Counted from the stretch's first letter, positions 51,052-60,196 are shown. The stretch: 64,000 nt of DNA from an uncultured Bacilli bacterium (GCA_934141535.1 CAKPCH010000005.1:62001-126000), one strand, 5' to 3'. Notes: generated by a model not told the origin, from the sequence alone. Made by a program: numbers and translations.

Positions 51052-51941
51052 AAGTAGAAGATACTTCTAATATAAGAATAGATAGTTATTTAAGTAAAAA
51101 AACAGATTATAGTAGAAGTACAATAGTAAAAATGATTAACGAAGGTATAATACTAGTTAATGATAAAAAAGTAAAAAGTAGTTACTTAATAAAAGAAAAT
51201 GACATAATAAAAATAGGTGAGTATAAACAAGAACAAATGAATTTAGAAGCAGAAGATATACCTCTTGATATTTATTATGAAGATGATGATGTTATAGTAA
51301 TAAATAAGCCAAACGGTATGGTAGTTCATCCAGCAGTAGGGAATTCAAGTGGAACTTTAGTAAATGCTTTATTAAATCACTCTAAAAATTTAAGTGATAT
51401 AAATGGAGAATTTAGACCTGGAATAGTTCATAGAATAGATGCTGATACAACAGGACTTTTAATGGTAGCTAAAAATAACAAAGCACATGAAATACTTGCC
51501 AAAGAATTAAGTGAAAAGAAAACAACAAGAAAATATATAGCTTTAGTTTGGGGAGTAATAAATGAAGATACAGGAACAATAGATGCTCCTATAGGACGTG
51601 ATTTAACAGATAGAAAAAAAATGACTGTTACTAGTATAAACAGTAAAGATGCTATAACACATTTTAAAGTATTAGAACGTTTTAAAGATGCAACACTAAT
51701 AGAACTTCAATTAGAAACAGGACGTACACATCAAATAAGAGTTCATATGAATTATATAGGGCATCCAGTAGTAAATGATCCTGTTTATGGTAAAAGAAAA
51801 TTAATAGATAAAACAGGTCAATGTTTACATGCTTTTCATATAGGATTTGTTCATCCAACAACAAAAAAACGTATGGAATTTAATTGTGAGTTACCATCTT
51901 GTTTTACTAATATATTAAACAAATTCAGGGAGGAAAAATGA
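51042..51941 (+). CDS. RluD-type 23S rRNA/tRNA pseudouridine synthase
   Basis: The 299-residue enzyme isomerises uridines in structured RNA. An S4 domain covers residues 1-75 (IRIDSYLSKKTDYSRSTIVK). The catalytic domain has IVINKPNGMVVHPAVGNSSG and GIVHRIDADTTGLLMVAKNN, with the catalytic Asp in HRIDADTTG (family HRLDxxTSG; here A-T replaces K-S). The tail has TGRTHQIRVHMNYIGHPVVN. ATG 51042 is chosen because AGGGAGG lies 4 bases upstream; the longer frame overlaps lspA more deeply. In Bacillus the matching gene after lspA is ylyB. Confidence 0.93.
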   Translation: MEIKVEDTSNIRIDSYLSKKTDYSRSTIVKMINEGIILVNDKKVKSSYLIKENDIIKIGEYKQEQMNLEAEDIPLDIYYEDDDVIVINKPNGMVVHPAVGNSSGTLVNALLNHSKNLSDINGEFRPGIVHRIDADTTGLLMVAKNNKAHEILAKELSEKKTTRKYIALVWGVINEDTGTIDAPIGRDLTDRKKMTVTSINSKDAITHFKVLERFKDATLIELQLETGRTHQIRVHMNYIGHPVVNDPVYGKRKLIDKTGQCLHAFHIGFVHPTTKKRMEFNCELPSCFTNILNKFREEK

Positions 51942-52291
51942 AAAAAGAATTAAATATTGCACAAAAAATAGAGCTAGAAAAATTATTAAAACAAATATCG
52001 TTACCTCCTAAAGAAAAAATAACATATGGTGATTATGAAAATTTATTAAACTATTTTGATTATTTATTGTTTAATAAAAAGGAATCAAAATATTTATTAA
52101 AAGCTTATCTTTTACCATATAATGAAATGTTAGATTATGTAGTTAATTATAAAGGAGAATTTTCTACAACTATGTTGAAAATTGCTGCTGAATATAGAGT
52201 AAGTGAAGAAATGGTAGCAACCAGATTAAAAGATGTAATAGATATTTATAAGATACAATCTAATCTAAATAAAGTAAGGGTTAAAAAATAA
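51938..52291 (+). CDS. Hypothetical helical protein downstream of the pseudouridine synthase
   Basis: This 117-residue soluble protein is not recognised. The first half has LEKLLKQISLPPKEKITYGD; the second half (EFSTTMLKIAAEYRVSEEMV, ATRLKDVIDIY) resembles the helical end of ImmA/IrrE-type or helix-turn-helix proteins, where the V-S-E-E-x-V-x-x-R-L pattern recurs, but there is no HExxH zinc motif. It starts inside the preceding stop codon (ATGA), with AGGGAGG upstream, so it is the last gene of the lspA operon. Confidence 0.55.
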   Translation: MKKELNIAQKIELEKLLKQISLPPKEKITYGDYENLLNYFDYLLFNKKESKYLLKAYLLPYNEMLDYVVNYKGEFSTTMLKIAAEYRVSEEMVATRLKDVIDIYKIQSNLNKVRVKK

Positions 52292-52321
52292 AATACAAGT
52301 TAAAACATACTTGTATTTTTT
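52290..52321 (+). terminator. Rho-independent terminator of the lspA operon
   Basis: AAAATACAAGT and ACTTGTATTTT form an 11-bp stem with an 8-base loop, followed by T residues. Confidence 0.85.
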
Positions 52322-52333
52322 AGTGTTGATAAA

Positions 52334-52561
52334 TTATCTATAATAGTATGGTCCATATGTTGGTGGGTATGGATAATAGTAATTATTATAGTAGTAATTT
52401 GGTCTTCCATAAGAATATCCTCCACCATAAAATAGAGGAGCAGCAAGGCCACCAGTTATACCTCCAAGTAGGAAAGGTCCTAAAAATCCACCTCCAACAA
52501 ATCTATCATTAGAATTATTATAGCTATTGTAATTTTGTGGAATTTGATTATAATTATACAT
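52334..52561 (-). CDS. Gly/Tyr-rich small protein, spore-coat-like
   Basis: The 75-residue protein has an Asn/Tyr-rich head (NYNQIPQNYNSYNNSNDRF), a Gly-rich hydrophobic middle (GGGFLGPFLLGGITGGLAAP) and a Tyr/Pro-rich tail (GRPNYYYNNYYYPYPPTYGP). Low-complexity Gly/Tyr proteins with such a middle are common among minor spore coat proteins of Bacilli, but the match is only in composition. A clear AAGGAG precedes the ATG on the minus strand. It is divergent from the aminopeptidase gene, with about 50 bases between them. Expression during sporulation would fit the other spore genes in the window. Confidence 0.55.
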   Translation of the reverse strand: MYNYNQIPQNYNSYNNSNDRFVGGGFLGPFLLGGITGGLAAPLFYGGGYSYGRPNYYYNNYYYPYPPTYGPYYYR

Positions 52562-52612
52562 AAAAAACTCCTTTCATGTTATAATATGTATTAGAAAGAA
52601 ATAGGTGATTTA

Positions 52613-53713
52613 ATGGATAAAAGAATACAAAATTTAAGCAATACTATAGTTAATTATTCAGTTTCAGTAAAAGAAAATGATAGAGTATTAATACAATATG
52701 AAAATAGCCTTTGTAAACCACTTGTAAAATGCTTGATAAAAGACATTTACAAAAATAAAGGTATACCATTTGTAAAGTTGATTGATAATGAATTAAGCTC
52801 TTTATTATTAGAGTGTGCTGATAGTAAAACGATAGATGAGATGGTTAAACAAAAAGAGTTTGAGGTAAATAATTTTGATGTATTTATAAGAATATGTTAT
52901 ACAGAAAATGAATATGAAGAAAAAGATATATCAAAAGAAATAAGAAAAGAATTAGGTAGTAAGTCACAAAATATTGATGATATTAGAATTAATAAAAGAA
53001 GATGGGTATTACTTAATTATCCATCATTAATAGATGCATATAAAGCTCATCAGAAATATGATGATTTTTATAATTATGCTCTAGATGTTATGAATGTTGA
53101 TTATGCTTCATTAAGTGAAAAAATAAAACCATTAAAAGAATTGATGGAAAAAACAGATAAAGTTAGAATACTTGGACCTGATACTGATATTACATTTAGT
53201 ATAAAAGGTATGCCAGCAATACCTTGTTGTGGTACTGCAAATATACCAGATGGAGAATTATATACAGCACCCATTAAAACAAGTGTAAATGGAGTAATTA
53301 CTTATAATACACCAAGTCCATATCAAGGAAATATATTTAATAATATTAGATTAGAATTTAAAGATGGTAAAATAATTAAAGCTAGTACTACAGAACATAA
53401 TGATTTATTAAATGAAATATTTAATACAGATGAGGGGGCTAGATATATAGGTGAGTTTTCACTGGGCTTTAATCCTAAAATAACATTCCCTATGGGAGAT
53501 ATTTTATATGATGAAAAGATAATGGGCAGTATACATTTTACACCTGGTAGATGTTATGAAGATTGTGATAATGGAAATATTTCTAGTATTCATTGGGATT
53601 TAGTTTTAATACAGACAGAAAATTATGGCGGTGGAGAAATATACTTTGATGATGTATTAATAAGAAAAGATGGAAAATTTGTACTTGATGAATTAAAAGA
53701 TTTAAACAATTAA
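52613..53713 (+). CDS. M29 family aminopeptidase (AmpS/PepS-like)
   Basis: The 366-residue cytosolic metallopeptidase resembles thermophilic aminopeptidase T/AmpS. The N-terminal domain has YSVSVKENDRVLIQYEN. The metal site lies in the C-terminal half: GTANIPDGELYTAPIKTSVN (first Glu), EFSLGFNPKI (Glu), then GSIHFTPGRCYED and SIHWDLVLI (His and Asp ligands), in the usual order. Length is slightly below the family norm (about 400). AGGTGATTTA precedes the ATG. It trims N-terminal residues from peptides; co-catalytic cobalt or zinc is typical of the family. Confidence 0.92.
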   Translation: MDKRIQNLSNTIVNYSVSVKENDRVLIQYENSLCKPLVKCLIKDIYKNKGIPFVKLIDNELSSLLLECADSKTIDEMVKQKEFEVNNFDVFIRICYTENEYEEKDISKEIRKELGSKSQNIDDIRINKRRWVLLNYPSLIDAYKAHQKYDDFYNYALDVMNVDYASLSEKIKPLKELMEKTDKVRILGPDTDITFSIKGMPAIPCCGTANIPDGELYTAPIKTSVNGVITYNTPSPYQGNIFNNIRLEFKDGKIIKASTTEHNDLLNEIFNTDEGARYIGEFSLGFNPKITFPMGDILYDEKIMGSIHFTPGRCYEDCDNGNISSIHWDLVLIQTENYGGGEIYFDDVLIRKDGKFVLDELKDLNN

Positions 53714-53736
53714 AAAGCTTTAATGCTTTTTTTGTT
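53714..53736 (+). terminator. Rho-independent terminator
   Basis: AAAAGC and GCTTTT form a stem with a 6-base loop, followed by a T run. Confidence 0.7.
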
Positions 53737-54133
53737 TTATAGCCTATACAATAATTTTTAATATTCATATAATTCTAGTAACGGGTATGGGAGGTTTTAT
53801 GGATATAGCATTAGGTATATTAATCCCTTTTGTTGGTACAACAATAGGAGCTTCTATGGTATTTTTACTTAAAAATAAAATAGATAATAATTTAGAAAAA
53901 CTATTATTAGGTATTGCTGTTGGAGTAATGATAGCAGCATCAATTTGGTCTCTTATAATGCCATCTATAAGTATGGCAGAAAGTATTGGTGTAATTAAAT
54001 GGATACCAGCTTCAACAGGATTTCTTCTTGGCATATTATTTTTACTTTTAATAGATTATATAGTTCCTAACTTAGAAAAATTAAATTTAGGTAAAAAAAC
54101 AAAATTGATATTTGCTGTAACACTTCACAATAT

Positions 54134-54143
54134 ACCAGAAGGT
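54134..54143 (+). repeat. attL core of the element
   Basis: ACCAGAAGGT, identical to 60205-60214. It encodes part of I-P-E-G of the ZIP motif. The middle two bases are GA, as in Tn5397/Tn4451-type serine recombinase sites. Confidence 0.8.
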
Positions 54144-54164
54144 TGTTATCAAAATGTAATGTAA
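54144..54164 (+). repeat. Left terminal inverted repeat of the element
   Basis: Starts TGTTATCAAAATGTAATG; 18 of 21 bases match the reverse complement of 60184-60204. Confidence 0.8.
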
Positions 54165-54315
54165 GATAAAGCATAAAAAAATAAGAAAACAAATATTATC
54201 TTGTTATTTAAATATGAATTAAAATTTGTAATTTTTTTATTTAATATAAGTATTAATATTTATTTTTATAATTTGTAATTAGGTTTAACTAATAATAAAT
54301 TATGTGATATAAATA

Positions 54316-54344
54316 TTTACATCCATAAAAAAAATTGGTATAAT
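54316..54344 (+). promoter_or_regulatory. Promoter of the element's cargo operon
   Basis: TTTACA (54316-54321) and TATAAT (54339-54344) are 17 bases apart, 27 bases before the glycosyltransferase start. The DNA between the element's left end and this promoter (54165-54315) is AT-rich without a gene. Confidence 0.7.
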
Positions 54345-54371
54345 ACAATCAAATTTATTGTGAGGTGTTGC

Positions 54372-55418
54372 ATGAATAAATTAGCAATATGCATACCTAG
54401 TTATAATGAAGCAGAAAATATACAAAACATAACTAGGTTAATTGATAAAAGTTTAATAAAATACGATAAAACTTATTATATCGAAATAATTAATTGTGAC
54501 AACAATAGTCCAGATCTAACTAATAAAATCTTTAATGAAACTGAGACTATACATAAAAAAATATGCATAGTAACTGATAAAAAGGGGAAAGGAATTAATT
54601 TATATAATTTTTTTAGATATGTAATAGATAATAATATAGATTATGCTATAACTTTAGATGCAGATTTAAAAAGTTTTAATTCAACTTGGATAGATAAATA
54701 TATAAGTATGCTAGAAAAAAATTATGATTTTGTTTGCCCTTTATATGAAAGAAGAAAAGAAGAAGGAAATACTACTAATCATTTTGTAGTTCCTATTTTA
54801 TATCTATTATATGGCGAATTTATTAGGCAACCTATAGCTGGAGATTATGCATTTAATAAAAAGTATGTGGAAAAAATTTTAGAAGAAGAATTTACACCAA
54901 ATATACTAGAATATGGTATAGATATATTTATGGTTGTAACCGCAATTGTTAAGAACTTAAACATAGGAGAAGTGTATTTAGGCAAAAAAATACATGGAAT
55001 TAGTTATGATAAATTTTTAAAAATATTTAGTAGTGTTGTACTAGGAATGAGTGAAACGTATAATCATTATCCGATAAAATTAAAAAGAAATATTATAAAT
55101 TTTAAAGCATACGAGTATAATTTTATTGATTGTGAATTTAGAAATCATTTTAATGAAATATATAAAGATTATTTAAAAAGCTATGATAAAAAAAAATATC
55201 GATTATATGAAGAACAATGGATTGAAACATTAATACAGTATTTAAATAATATTTACAATATAAATAATAACTTTCTTGATAAAATGAAAGAAAATTTTTT
55301 TTATAGAGTTGTTTCATTTTGGGATGAAATGGATAGATTAAATAATCAAAAATGGGAAGAAGAAATAATAAAATTTATTAAAGAATTGGAGAAAAATTAT
55401 GAAATTACAAATAGTTAA
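54372..55418 (+). CDS. Family 2/81-type glycosyltransferase (GpgS-like)
   Basis: The 348-residue GT-A enzyme has AICIPSYNEAENIQNITRLI at the N terminus, a nucleotide-binding ITLDADLKSFNSTWIDKYIS (DAD metal motif, about residues 97-102), and QPIAGDYAFNKKYVEKILEE with LEYGIDIFMVV, which match the QPLAGEYA and YGVEI motifs of glucosyl-3-phosphoglycerate or mannosylglycerate synthases. Such enzymes move sugar from UDP- or GDP-sugars to phosphoglycerate or glycerate. The acceptor here is unknown. The ATG at 54372 follows TGAGGTG. Its end overlaps the next gene by 20 bases, so it is co-translated with the methionine adenosyltransferase. There is no transmembrane segment. Confidence 0.72.
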   Translation: MNKLAICIPSYNEAENIQNITRLIDKSLIKYDKTYYIEIINCDNNSPDLTNKIFNETETIHKKICIVTDKKGKGINLYNFFRYVIDNNIDYAITLDADLKSFNSTWIDKYISMLEKNYDFVCPLYERRKEEGNTTNHFVVPILYLLYGEFIRQPIAGDYAFNKKYVEKILEEEFTPNILEYGIDIFMVVTAIVKNLNIGEVYLGKKIHGISYDKFLKIFSSVVLGMSETYNHYPIKLKRNIINFKAYEYNFIDCEFRNHFNEIYKDYLKSYDKKKYRLYEEQWIETLIQYLNNIYNINNNFLDKMKENFFYRVVSFWDEMDRLNNQKWEEEIIKFIKELEKNYEITNS

Positions 55419-56595
55419 AGATTATAACAATCCAGAAGATAGAAATATAGAAATAGTAGAAAGAAAAGGCTTAGGACATCCAGATACTTTAGCAGATAAA
55501 TTAGCTGAAGAATGTTCAAGAGTATATTCGGTTTATTGTATGGAACATTTTGGATGTGTATTACATCACAATATAGATAAATTATATATAGGTGGAGGCT
55601 TATTTTTATTAGAAGACAGAAAAGTAGTAAATTATAATAAAATTAGAGTAGATTTAAATGGCAGAGTTAGTAATACTATGAATGGAGAAAAAATAAACCT
55701 AGAAAAATTATTTATTCCAGTAATAGAAGAATATTTAAGTACTGTTCTTCCAAGAATAAATCCAAAAGAAGATTTAGAAATAAAAATAAATTGTACACAA
55801 TTTTCTAAAAGAGAGTATTGGTACGAGCCCAGGAACTTAGATGACATACCAGATGCAAAAGAAATTTTTGCGGCCGATACATCATTATGTATTATGCATG
55901 GTAGAAAAACCTACTGTGAAGAGATTGCAATGGCTTTAGAACAATCTTTTTGGAATTATAATTATAAAGGATATGCGATGCCAAAATATGATGATATTGG
56001 TCAAGATATAAAAGTAATGGTTAGTAGAATAAACAAAGATGTAATAGCAACTCTTTGTATGCCCGTATATAAAGATAGTTATGAAACAAAAGAAGAATAT
56101 GATGCTATAATAAAAAAATATGAAGATATATTATACAGTGTTGCTAATAATATTGATAATCCTAAAGGATATAATTTAAAAATTGAAATAAATAGAATGC
56201 CAGATGGAAGTTATAGAAACTATTCGTTAGTAAAAGGAAGCTGTATAGAATGTGGAGAAGAAGGTTTAGTAGGTAGAGGTAATAATGCACAAGGTTTAAT
56301 ATCTTCATTACGTGAACACACTGTAGAAGCATCATGTGGTAAAAATGAACGATACCACACAGGTAGAGCTGTTAGTTTTATGGGAAATAATGCAGTTAAA
56401 AGAATTAATGATGAACTAGGAATAAAAACTACATTATATTGTTTAACAAGAAATAGGGGCTCAATATACAAACCATATTTATTTTATTTAAGCGTAGATG
56501 AAGATAGAGATATAGAAAAAATAAAGAAAATTATAGAAGAAGAATTTAATGATAAATTTATGGAAAATATATTAAAACCATCTAGATTATTTTAA
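55399..56595 (+). CDS. Archaeal-type methionine adenosyltransferase
   Basis: The 398-residue protein makes S-adenosylmethionine from methionine and ATP. It belongs to the archaeal MAT family (PF01941 type) and not bacterial MetK: EIVERKGLGHPDTLADKLAE, HFGCVLHHNIDKLYIGGGLF, then YWYEPRNLDDIPDAKE, EGLVGRGNNAQGLISSLREH and VEASCGKNERYHTGRAVSF are its signature blocks. Bacteria normally use the unrelated-length MetK with GHPDK; archaeal-type copies are rare and sit in special gene clusters. It is second in the operon carried by the element, with GGAGAAAAATT before the ATG. It may supply SAM for a cargo pathway or act on a methionine analogue; both are inference. Confidence 0.88.
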   Translation: MKLQIVKDYNNPEDRNIEIVERKGLGHPDTLADKLAEECSRVYSVYCMEHFGCVLHHNIDKLYIGGGLFLLEDRKVVNYNKIRVDLNGRVSNTMNGEKINLEKLFIPVIEEYLSTVLPRINPKEDLEIKINCTQFSKREYWYEPRNLDDIPDAKEIFAADTSLCIMHGRKTYCEEIAMALEQSFWNYNYKGYAMPKYDDIGQDIKVMVSRINKDVIATLCMPVYKDSYETKEEYDAIIKKYEDILYSVANNIDNPKGYNLKIEINRMPDGSYRNYSLVKGSCIECGEEGLVGRGNNAQGLISSLREHTVEASCGKNERYHTGRAVSFMGNNAVKRINDELGIKTTLYCLTRNRGSIYKPYLFYLSVDEDRDIEKIKKIIEEEFNDKFMENILKPSRLF

Positions 56596-56608
56596 TTGGA
56601 GGAAGTTT

Positions 56609-57580
56609 GTGGAAAAATTTTGTATAGATGTTAATGGTGCAAAAGTAAGATATATTAGCGATATACCTTTATTAAACTATTTCTTGAATAATAAGAAATT
56701 TATGGAATTTTATAATGCTAAAATAATAGAAGATAATTTAGATATCAATCATACTGTAATTTATAAAAATATTGATACTCAAGAGCCATTAATAGTTGAC
56801 AATAATAAAATGATTATTAGTTATCCAAAGGAAAAATTAACAGAATCTATTATTTTATATATGGGATTTCATTATTTAGAAAAACAATTTGGTGAAACAG
56901 GTATGTGCTCCTGTCATTCTGCTTGTATATCGAAGAATGGAAAAGCGACACTCCTTATAGGTGAAACAGGTAGTGGTAAAACAAGTTTAGCTGTTAATCT
57001 TTGTAATGATTATGGGTATAGTTTAGTAAGTAACGATATGACTTTAATAGGTAGTGAAAAAAATAAAATATATGTTTATGGTGGAACTAAATTTTTAAAT
57101 TTAAGATACTTATCAGTTGAGAGTAATATGCCATTTTTGAAGTATCTATTTAATAATGAAAATAATGATTCATGGACTAATAAGATTTCAGTAATGGCAA
57201 GTGATATTGGTATAAATGAGGAATATAAAATATTACCAATAGAAAACATACTGTTTATTCATGTTGATAATAGAACAAAACTTAAAATATCTAATGGTAA
57301 TAGTTGGAGAAATAATTTTTTACTATATCAAAATACATCTAGTCATATCAGAGGTAGTGCAGCAACTTTCATAGATAAAAATGGGTATCCAATTGCTTAC
57401 ATTCCACCTTTTGAAACAAAGGAAACTTATGATAAGAGAATTAAATTACTTAACTTAATAAATGAAAATCCAAATTATTATTATATATCAGGTAGTTTAA
57501 ATGAGATTATAAATTTTATAAATACCTTAAATAATGTAAAAAGCAATGATAAACAAAAAATATTAGAAAGGAAGAAATAA
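56609..57580 (+). CDS. HPr kinase/phosphorylase-like (HprK C-terminal-type) kinase
   Basis: The 323-residue protein has a P-loop kinase domain from about residue 95: SCHSACISKNGKATLLIGET then GSGKTSLAVNL (Walker A), and YSLVSNDMTLIGS (the second acidic motif, L-x-S-D-D in HprK, here S-N-D). Later text has RGSAATFIDKNG and PIAYIPPFETKETYDKR. Full HprK has an N-terminal domain unlike the first 90 residues here. Stand-alone HprK-like kinases occur in biosynthetic clusters (for example lasso peptides) and may phosphorylate a small molecule or peptide. The GTG start follows GGAGGAAG, 13 bases after the previous stop. The substrate is unknown. Confidence 0.72.
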   Translation: MEKFCIDVNGAKVRYISDIPLLNYFLNNKKFMEFYNAKIIEDNLDINHTVIYKNIDTQEPLIVDNNKMIISYPKEKLTESIILYMGFHYLEKQFGETGMCSCHSACISKNGKATLLIGETGSGKTSLAVNLCNDYGYSLVSNDMTLIGSEKNKIYVYGGTKFLNLRYLSVESNMPFLKYLFNNENNDSWTNKISVMASDIGINEEYKILPIENILFIHVDNRTKLKISNGNSWRNNFLLYQNTSSHIRGSAATFIDKNGYPIAYIPPFETKETYDKRIKLLNLINENPNYYYISGSLNEIINFINTLNNVKSNDKQKILERKK

Positions 57581-57582
57581 TA

Positions 57583-58056
57583 ATGGTTAAAAGAGATATT
57601 AGTTATTTTAACGAAGATGTAAATATAAAATTTAATTTTAGAGTAGCGATTGTAGTTTATAAAAAAAACAAAATTTTATTACAAAAATGTAGTAAAGATT
57701 CATTTTATTCCTTAATAGGGGGAAGAGTACAATTAGGAGAAAGTTCTTTATCAGCTATAAAAAGAGAAATATTAGAAGAAGTTGGTGTTGAAGTAAAAGA
57801 TAAAGAATTAAAATTAATAAATGTAGCTGAAAACTTTTTTACTTATAATAGTACAAAATATCACGAATTACTTTACATATATAAATTAGAAAATGAAGAA
57901 ATAAATGATATGGATAATTTTAAAACATTAGATAAAGAAGATTCATTTAATGAATGGTTTGATATTGAAGAAATAAGCAATTTAGATATAAAACCAGAAA
58001 TAATTAAAACTTGTTATAATTCAAAGAAATTAGAAAGCGTAATTATAGAAAATTAA
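57583..58056 (+). CDS. Nudix hydrolase
   Basis: The 157-residue protein has a complete Nudix box: GGRVQLGESSLSAIKREILE followed by EVGVEV (pattern G-x5-E-x7-R-E-U-x-E-E-x-G-U) at about residues 47-70, within a compact alpha/beta domain. Nudix enzymes cleave nucleoside diphosphates linked to another group, for example nucleotide sugars or ADP-ribose. It starts two bases after the HprK-like stop, with AAAGGAAG upstream, and ends the cargo operon. With a glycosyltransferase in the same operon a nucleotide-sugar substrate is plausible but unproven. Confidence 0.88.
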   Translation: MVKRDISYFNEDVNIKFNFRVAIVVYKKNKILLQKCSKDSFYSLIGGRVQLGESSLSAIKREILEEVGVEVKDKELKLINVAENFFTYNSTKYHELLYIYKLENEEINDMDNFKTLDKEDSFNEWFDIEEISNLDIKPEIIKTCYNSKKLESVIIEN

Positions 58057-58109
58057 TAGTAATAGGTAAAATATTAATTTAGTAATGTAATAAGTATAGA
58101 TAGAAATAG

Positions 58110-58146
58110 TAATTACCCAGATAAAGAGGGTAATTTTATTTTTTTT
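58110..58146 (+). terminator. Rho-independent terminator of the cargo operon
   Basis: AATTACCC and GGGTAATT form a perfect 8-bp stem with a 9-base loop, followed by a T run. The DNA from 58147 to 58399 is AT-rich; it contains an inverted repeat TTATCAA/TTGATAA (58294-58318) and no gene. Confidence 0.8.
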
Positions 58147-58399
58147 AAATTTAAATAAAGTTGAAATAGATAATAAAATTTATGTTTATTATAATGTAGT
58201 TAAATATAATATAAAAAAATAGCAAAGCAAAATTTTGTTTAATAATACTAAAAAATATATACATTAATAATTTATAATCAAAACAAAAATAATTATCAAG
58301 TTATTTTAATTGATAAGTTATCATTTTTGATTGAATATTAATTTTTTAGAATACATATTTTTAATTAGATGGTCTAATAAAGAAAAGGGGGAAATTTTA

Positions 58400-58525
58400 A
58401 TGAATAAAGAAAAGGAGTATAAGTTTAATATTTATTTTAAAGAAACTGGAGAACAAATAGATAAATTAATAATAGAATTCATCTTATGTTATTTAAAAAA
58501 TAATACATATAGGATGACATATTAA
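58400..58525 (+). CDS. Small ORF upstream of the recombinase
   Basis: It encodes 41 residues (NKEKEYKFNIYFKETGEQID, KLIIEFILCYLKNN). AAGGGGGAAA precedes the ATG. Small ORFs with a strand followed by an amphipathic helix often precede large serine recombinase genes in Firmicutes elements and may serve in excision, but no named family is recognised. Confidence 0.5.
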   Translation: MNKEKEYKFNIYFKETGEQIDKLIIEFILCYLKNNTYRMTY

Positions 58526-58591
58526 TGCAATTATGGCATAATAAAAATGTAACAAGAAAATATTATATTTCCAATAGATTTGAGGTTAATT

Positions 58592-60196
58592 GTGTTTGAT
58601 GGTGAGGAAAATATAATAAAAATTTTTTATGTTGCAATTTATATAAGACTATCTAAAGAAGATGAAATTCAAGGTGAAAGTGAGAGCATAGGGAATCAAA
58701 AATTATTACTAACAAAGTATGTCAAAGAACATGGCTATACATTAGTTGATATTTATATTGATGATGGGTTTACAGGAACTAATTTTGATAGACCAGAATT
58801 CATACGAATGCTAAAAGATATTGAAAATGGTAAGATTAATATGGTTATAACAAAAGATTTATCGCGTCTTTCAAGAGATTATATTGGTACAGGTGAATAT
58901 GTTGAAAAATGGTTTCCATCTCATGGTGTTCGATATGTAGCATTAACTGATAATATTGATACAATGAATGATTCAGCAACTAATGATATTGCACCTTTTA
59001 AGGCAATACTTAATGATATGTATGCAAAAGATTTATCAAAGAAAATAAGAACAGCACTTCATACTATGCAATCTGCTGGAAAATGGGTAGGTGGCTGTGC
59101 ACCATTTGGATATAAAGTTGATCCAGAAGATAAAAATCATTTAGTTATAAGCGAAGATGAACAGCCAATTGTTAAAAGAATATTTGATTTATTTTTGTCA
59201 GGTAAAAGAGTTAATCAAATAAGAGATATATTCAATGAAGAAAAAGTGCCAACATTTTCTGCTATGAGAAATAGGAACTTCAAAAGAAATGGGAATAATG
59301 GTGATATTTATGGCTTTTGGGGAAACAGCACAATTAAAAAAATTTTACAAAATAGATTATATACTGGAGATTTAATTCAAAACAGAAGAAGTAGAGTAAG
59401 TTATAAATATCGTAAAATAGTTTATAATCCAAAAGAAGAGTGGATAATTGTAGAAAATACTCATGAGGCAATAATTGATAAAAAATTTTTTGAACAAATA
59501 CAAAAAATGTTGCCCTCTCAAAAAAAGCGAAATGATAAGAAATGTGAATATTTATTTGATGGACTTTTAAGATGTGCTGAATGCGGTCATAATATCAGTA
59601 TTAAAGCAAGAGATAAACATGGAAAAGCATATACGGTATGTAACTTTTATAGAAGATTTAAAAAAGAATATAGGACTTGCACTCCTCATGGTGGTAATTA
59701 TGACAAATTAGAAAACGGATTGATTAATGCTATTAAAGAGATTCTTATTCGAGTAAATATAACAGATGTAGTAAAGAAAGTTGCTAATGGATATGATGAT
59801 AATTCCACTATTGAAGGAATTAAAAAGAACATCAATAAATTAGAAAAAAATATTGAGTTATTAAAAAATAGTTTAGACAATATATACATTGATAAGGCTA
59901 CTAAAAAGATTAGTGAAGAAATGTATAACAGGGTAGAGAAGAAAATAAATTGTGATATAGAAACAAAAGAAAAAAAACTTGCTAAGTCAAAAAAACATTT
60001 AAAAGAATTAAAAAGTAGTAAAACTGCTTCAAAAAATTTAAATAAGGTAGTAGAAGATATCTTGTCATTAGAAAAACCAGATAGAAATTTAATGTTAAGA
60101 TTGATTGAAAAAATAGATGTCCATGAAGATGGAATTGCAGATATATACTTCAACTTTAAAGAGTTGAATATTATTAAAGGAAATTACATTACATAA
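58592..60196 (+). CDS. Large serine recombinase (TndX/TnpX-like)
   Basis: The 534-residue protein moves the element by cutting and rejoining DNA through a Ser-DNA bond. The resolvase domain has VAIYIRLSKEDEIQGESESI with the catalytic Ser near residue 19 and MVITKDLSRLSRDYIGTGEY. The recombinase domain has WVGGCAPFGYKVDPEDKNHL. The zinc-ribbon has LLRCAECGHNISI, with a later Cys pair CNFYRRFKKEYRTC. A C-terminal coiled coil follows (KNINKLEKNIELLKNSL). GTG 58592 is taken as start because GAGG lies 6 bases upstream; no ATG is available. The stop lies within the right inverted repeat, and GA at the core centre fits TndX-type sites. Confidence 0.92.
   Translation: MFDGEENIIKIFYVAIYIRLSKEDEIQGESESIGNQKLLLTKYVKEHGYTLVDIYIDDGFTGTNFDRPEFIRMLKDIENGKINMVITKDLSRLSRDYIGTGEYVEKWFPSHGVRYVALTDNIDTMNDSATNDIAPFKAILNDMYAKDLSKKIRTALHTMQSAGKWVGGCAPFGYKVDPEDKNHLVISEDEQPIVKRIFDLFLSGKRVNQIRDIFNEEKVPTFSAMRNRNFKRNGNNGDIYGFWGNSTIKKILQNRLYTGDLIQNRRSRVSYKYRKIVYNPKEEWIIVENTHEAIIDKKFFEQIQKMLPSQKKRNDKKCEYLFDGLLRCAECGHNISIKARDKHGKAYTVCNFYRRFKKEYRTCTPHGGNYDKLENGLINAIKEILIRVNITDVVKKVANGYDDNSTIEGIKKNINKLEKNIELLKNSLDNIYIDKATKKISEEMYNRVEKKINCDIETKEKKLAKSKKHLKELKSSKTASKNLNKVVEDILSLEKPDRNLMLRLIEKIDVHEDGIADIYFNFKELNIIKGNYIT

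Larger units (their letters stand above)
53799..54164 (+). pseudogene. ZIP-family transporter gene, 5' part (split by a mobile element)
   Basis: The first 115 codons encode three ZIP helices (IALGILIPFVGTTIGASMVF, GIAVGVMIAASIWSLIMPSI) and end in VTLHNIPEG, the start of the metal-binding helix. The next codons (CYQNVM, then stop) are element DNA. Joining base 54143 to base 60215 restores the frame: HNIPEG followed by MAVGVTFAGV, giving a protein of about 249 residues of the ZupT/GufA type. The start is placed at 53799 because GGGAGG lies just before it; the ATG at 53787 lies inside that site. The interrupted product probably cannot transport. Confidence 0.88.
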
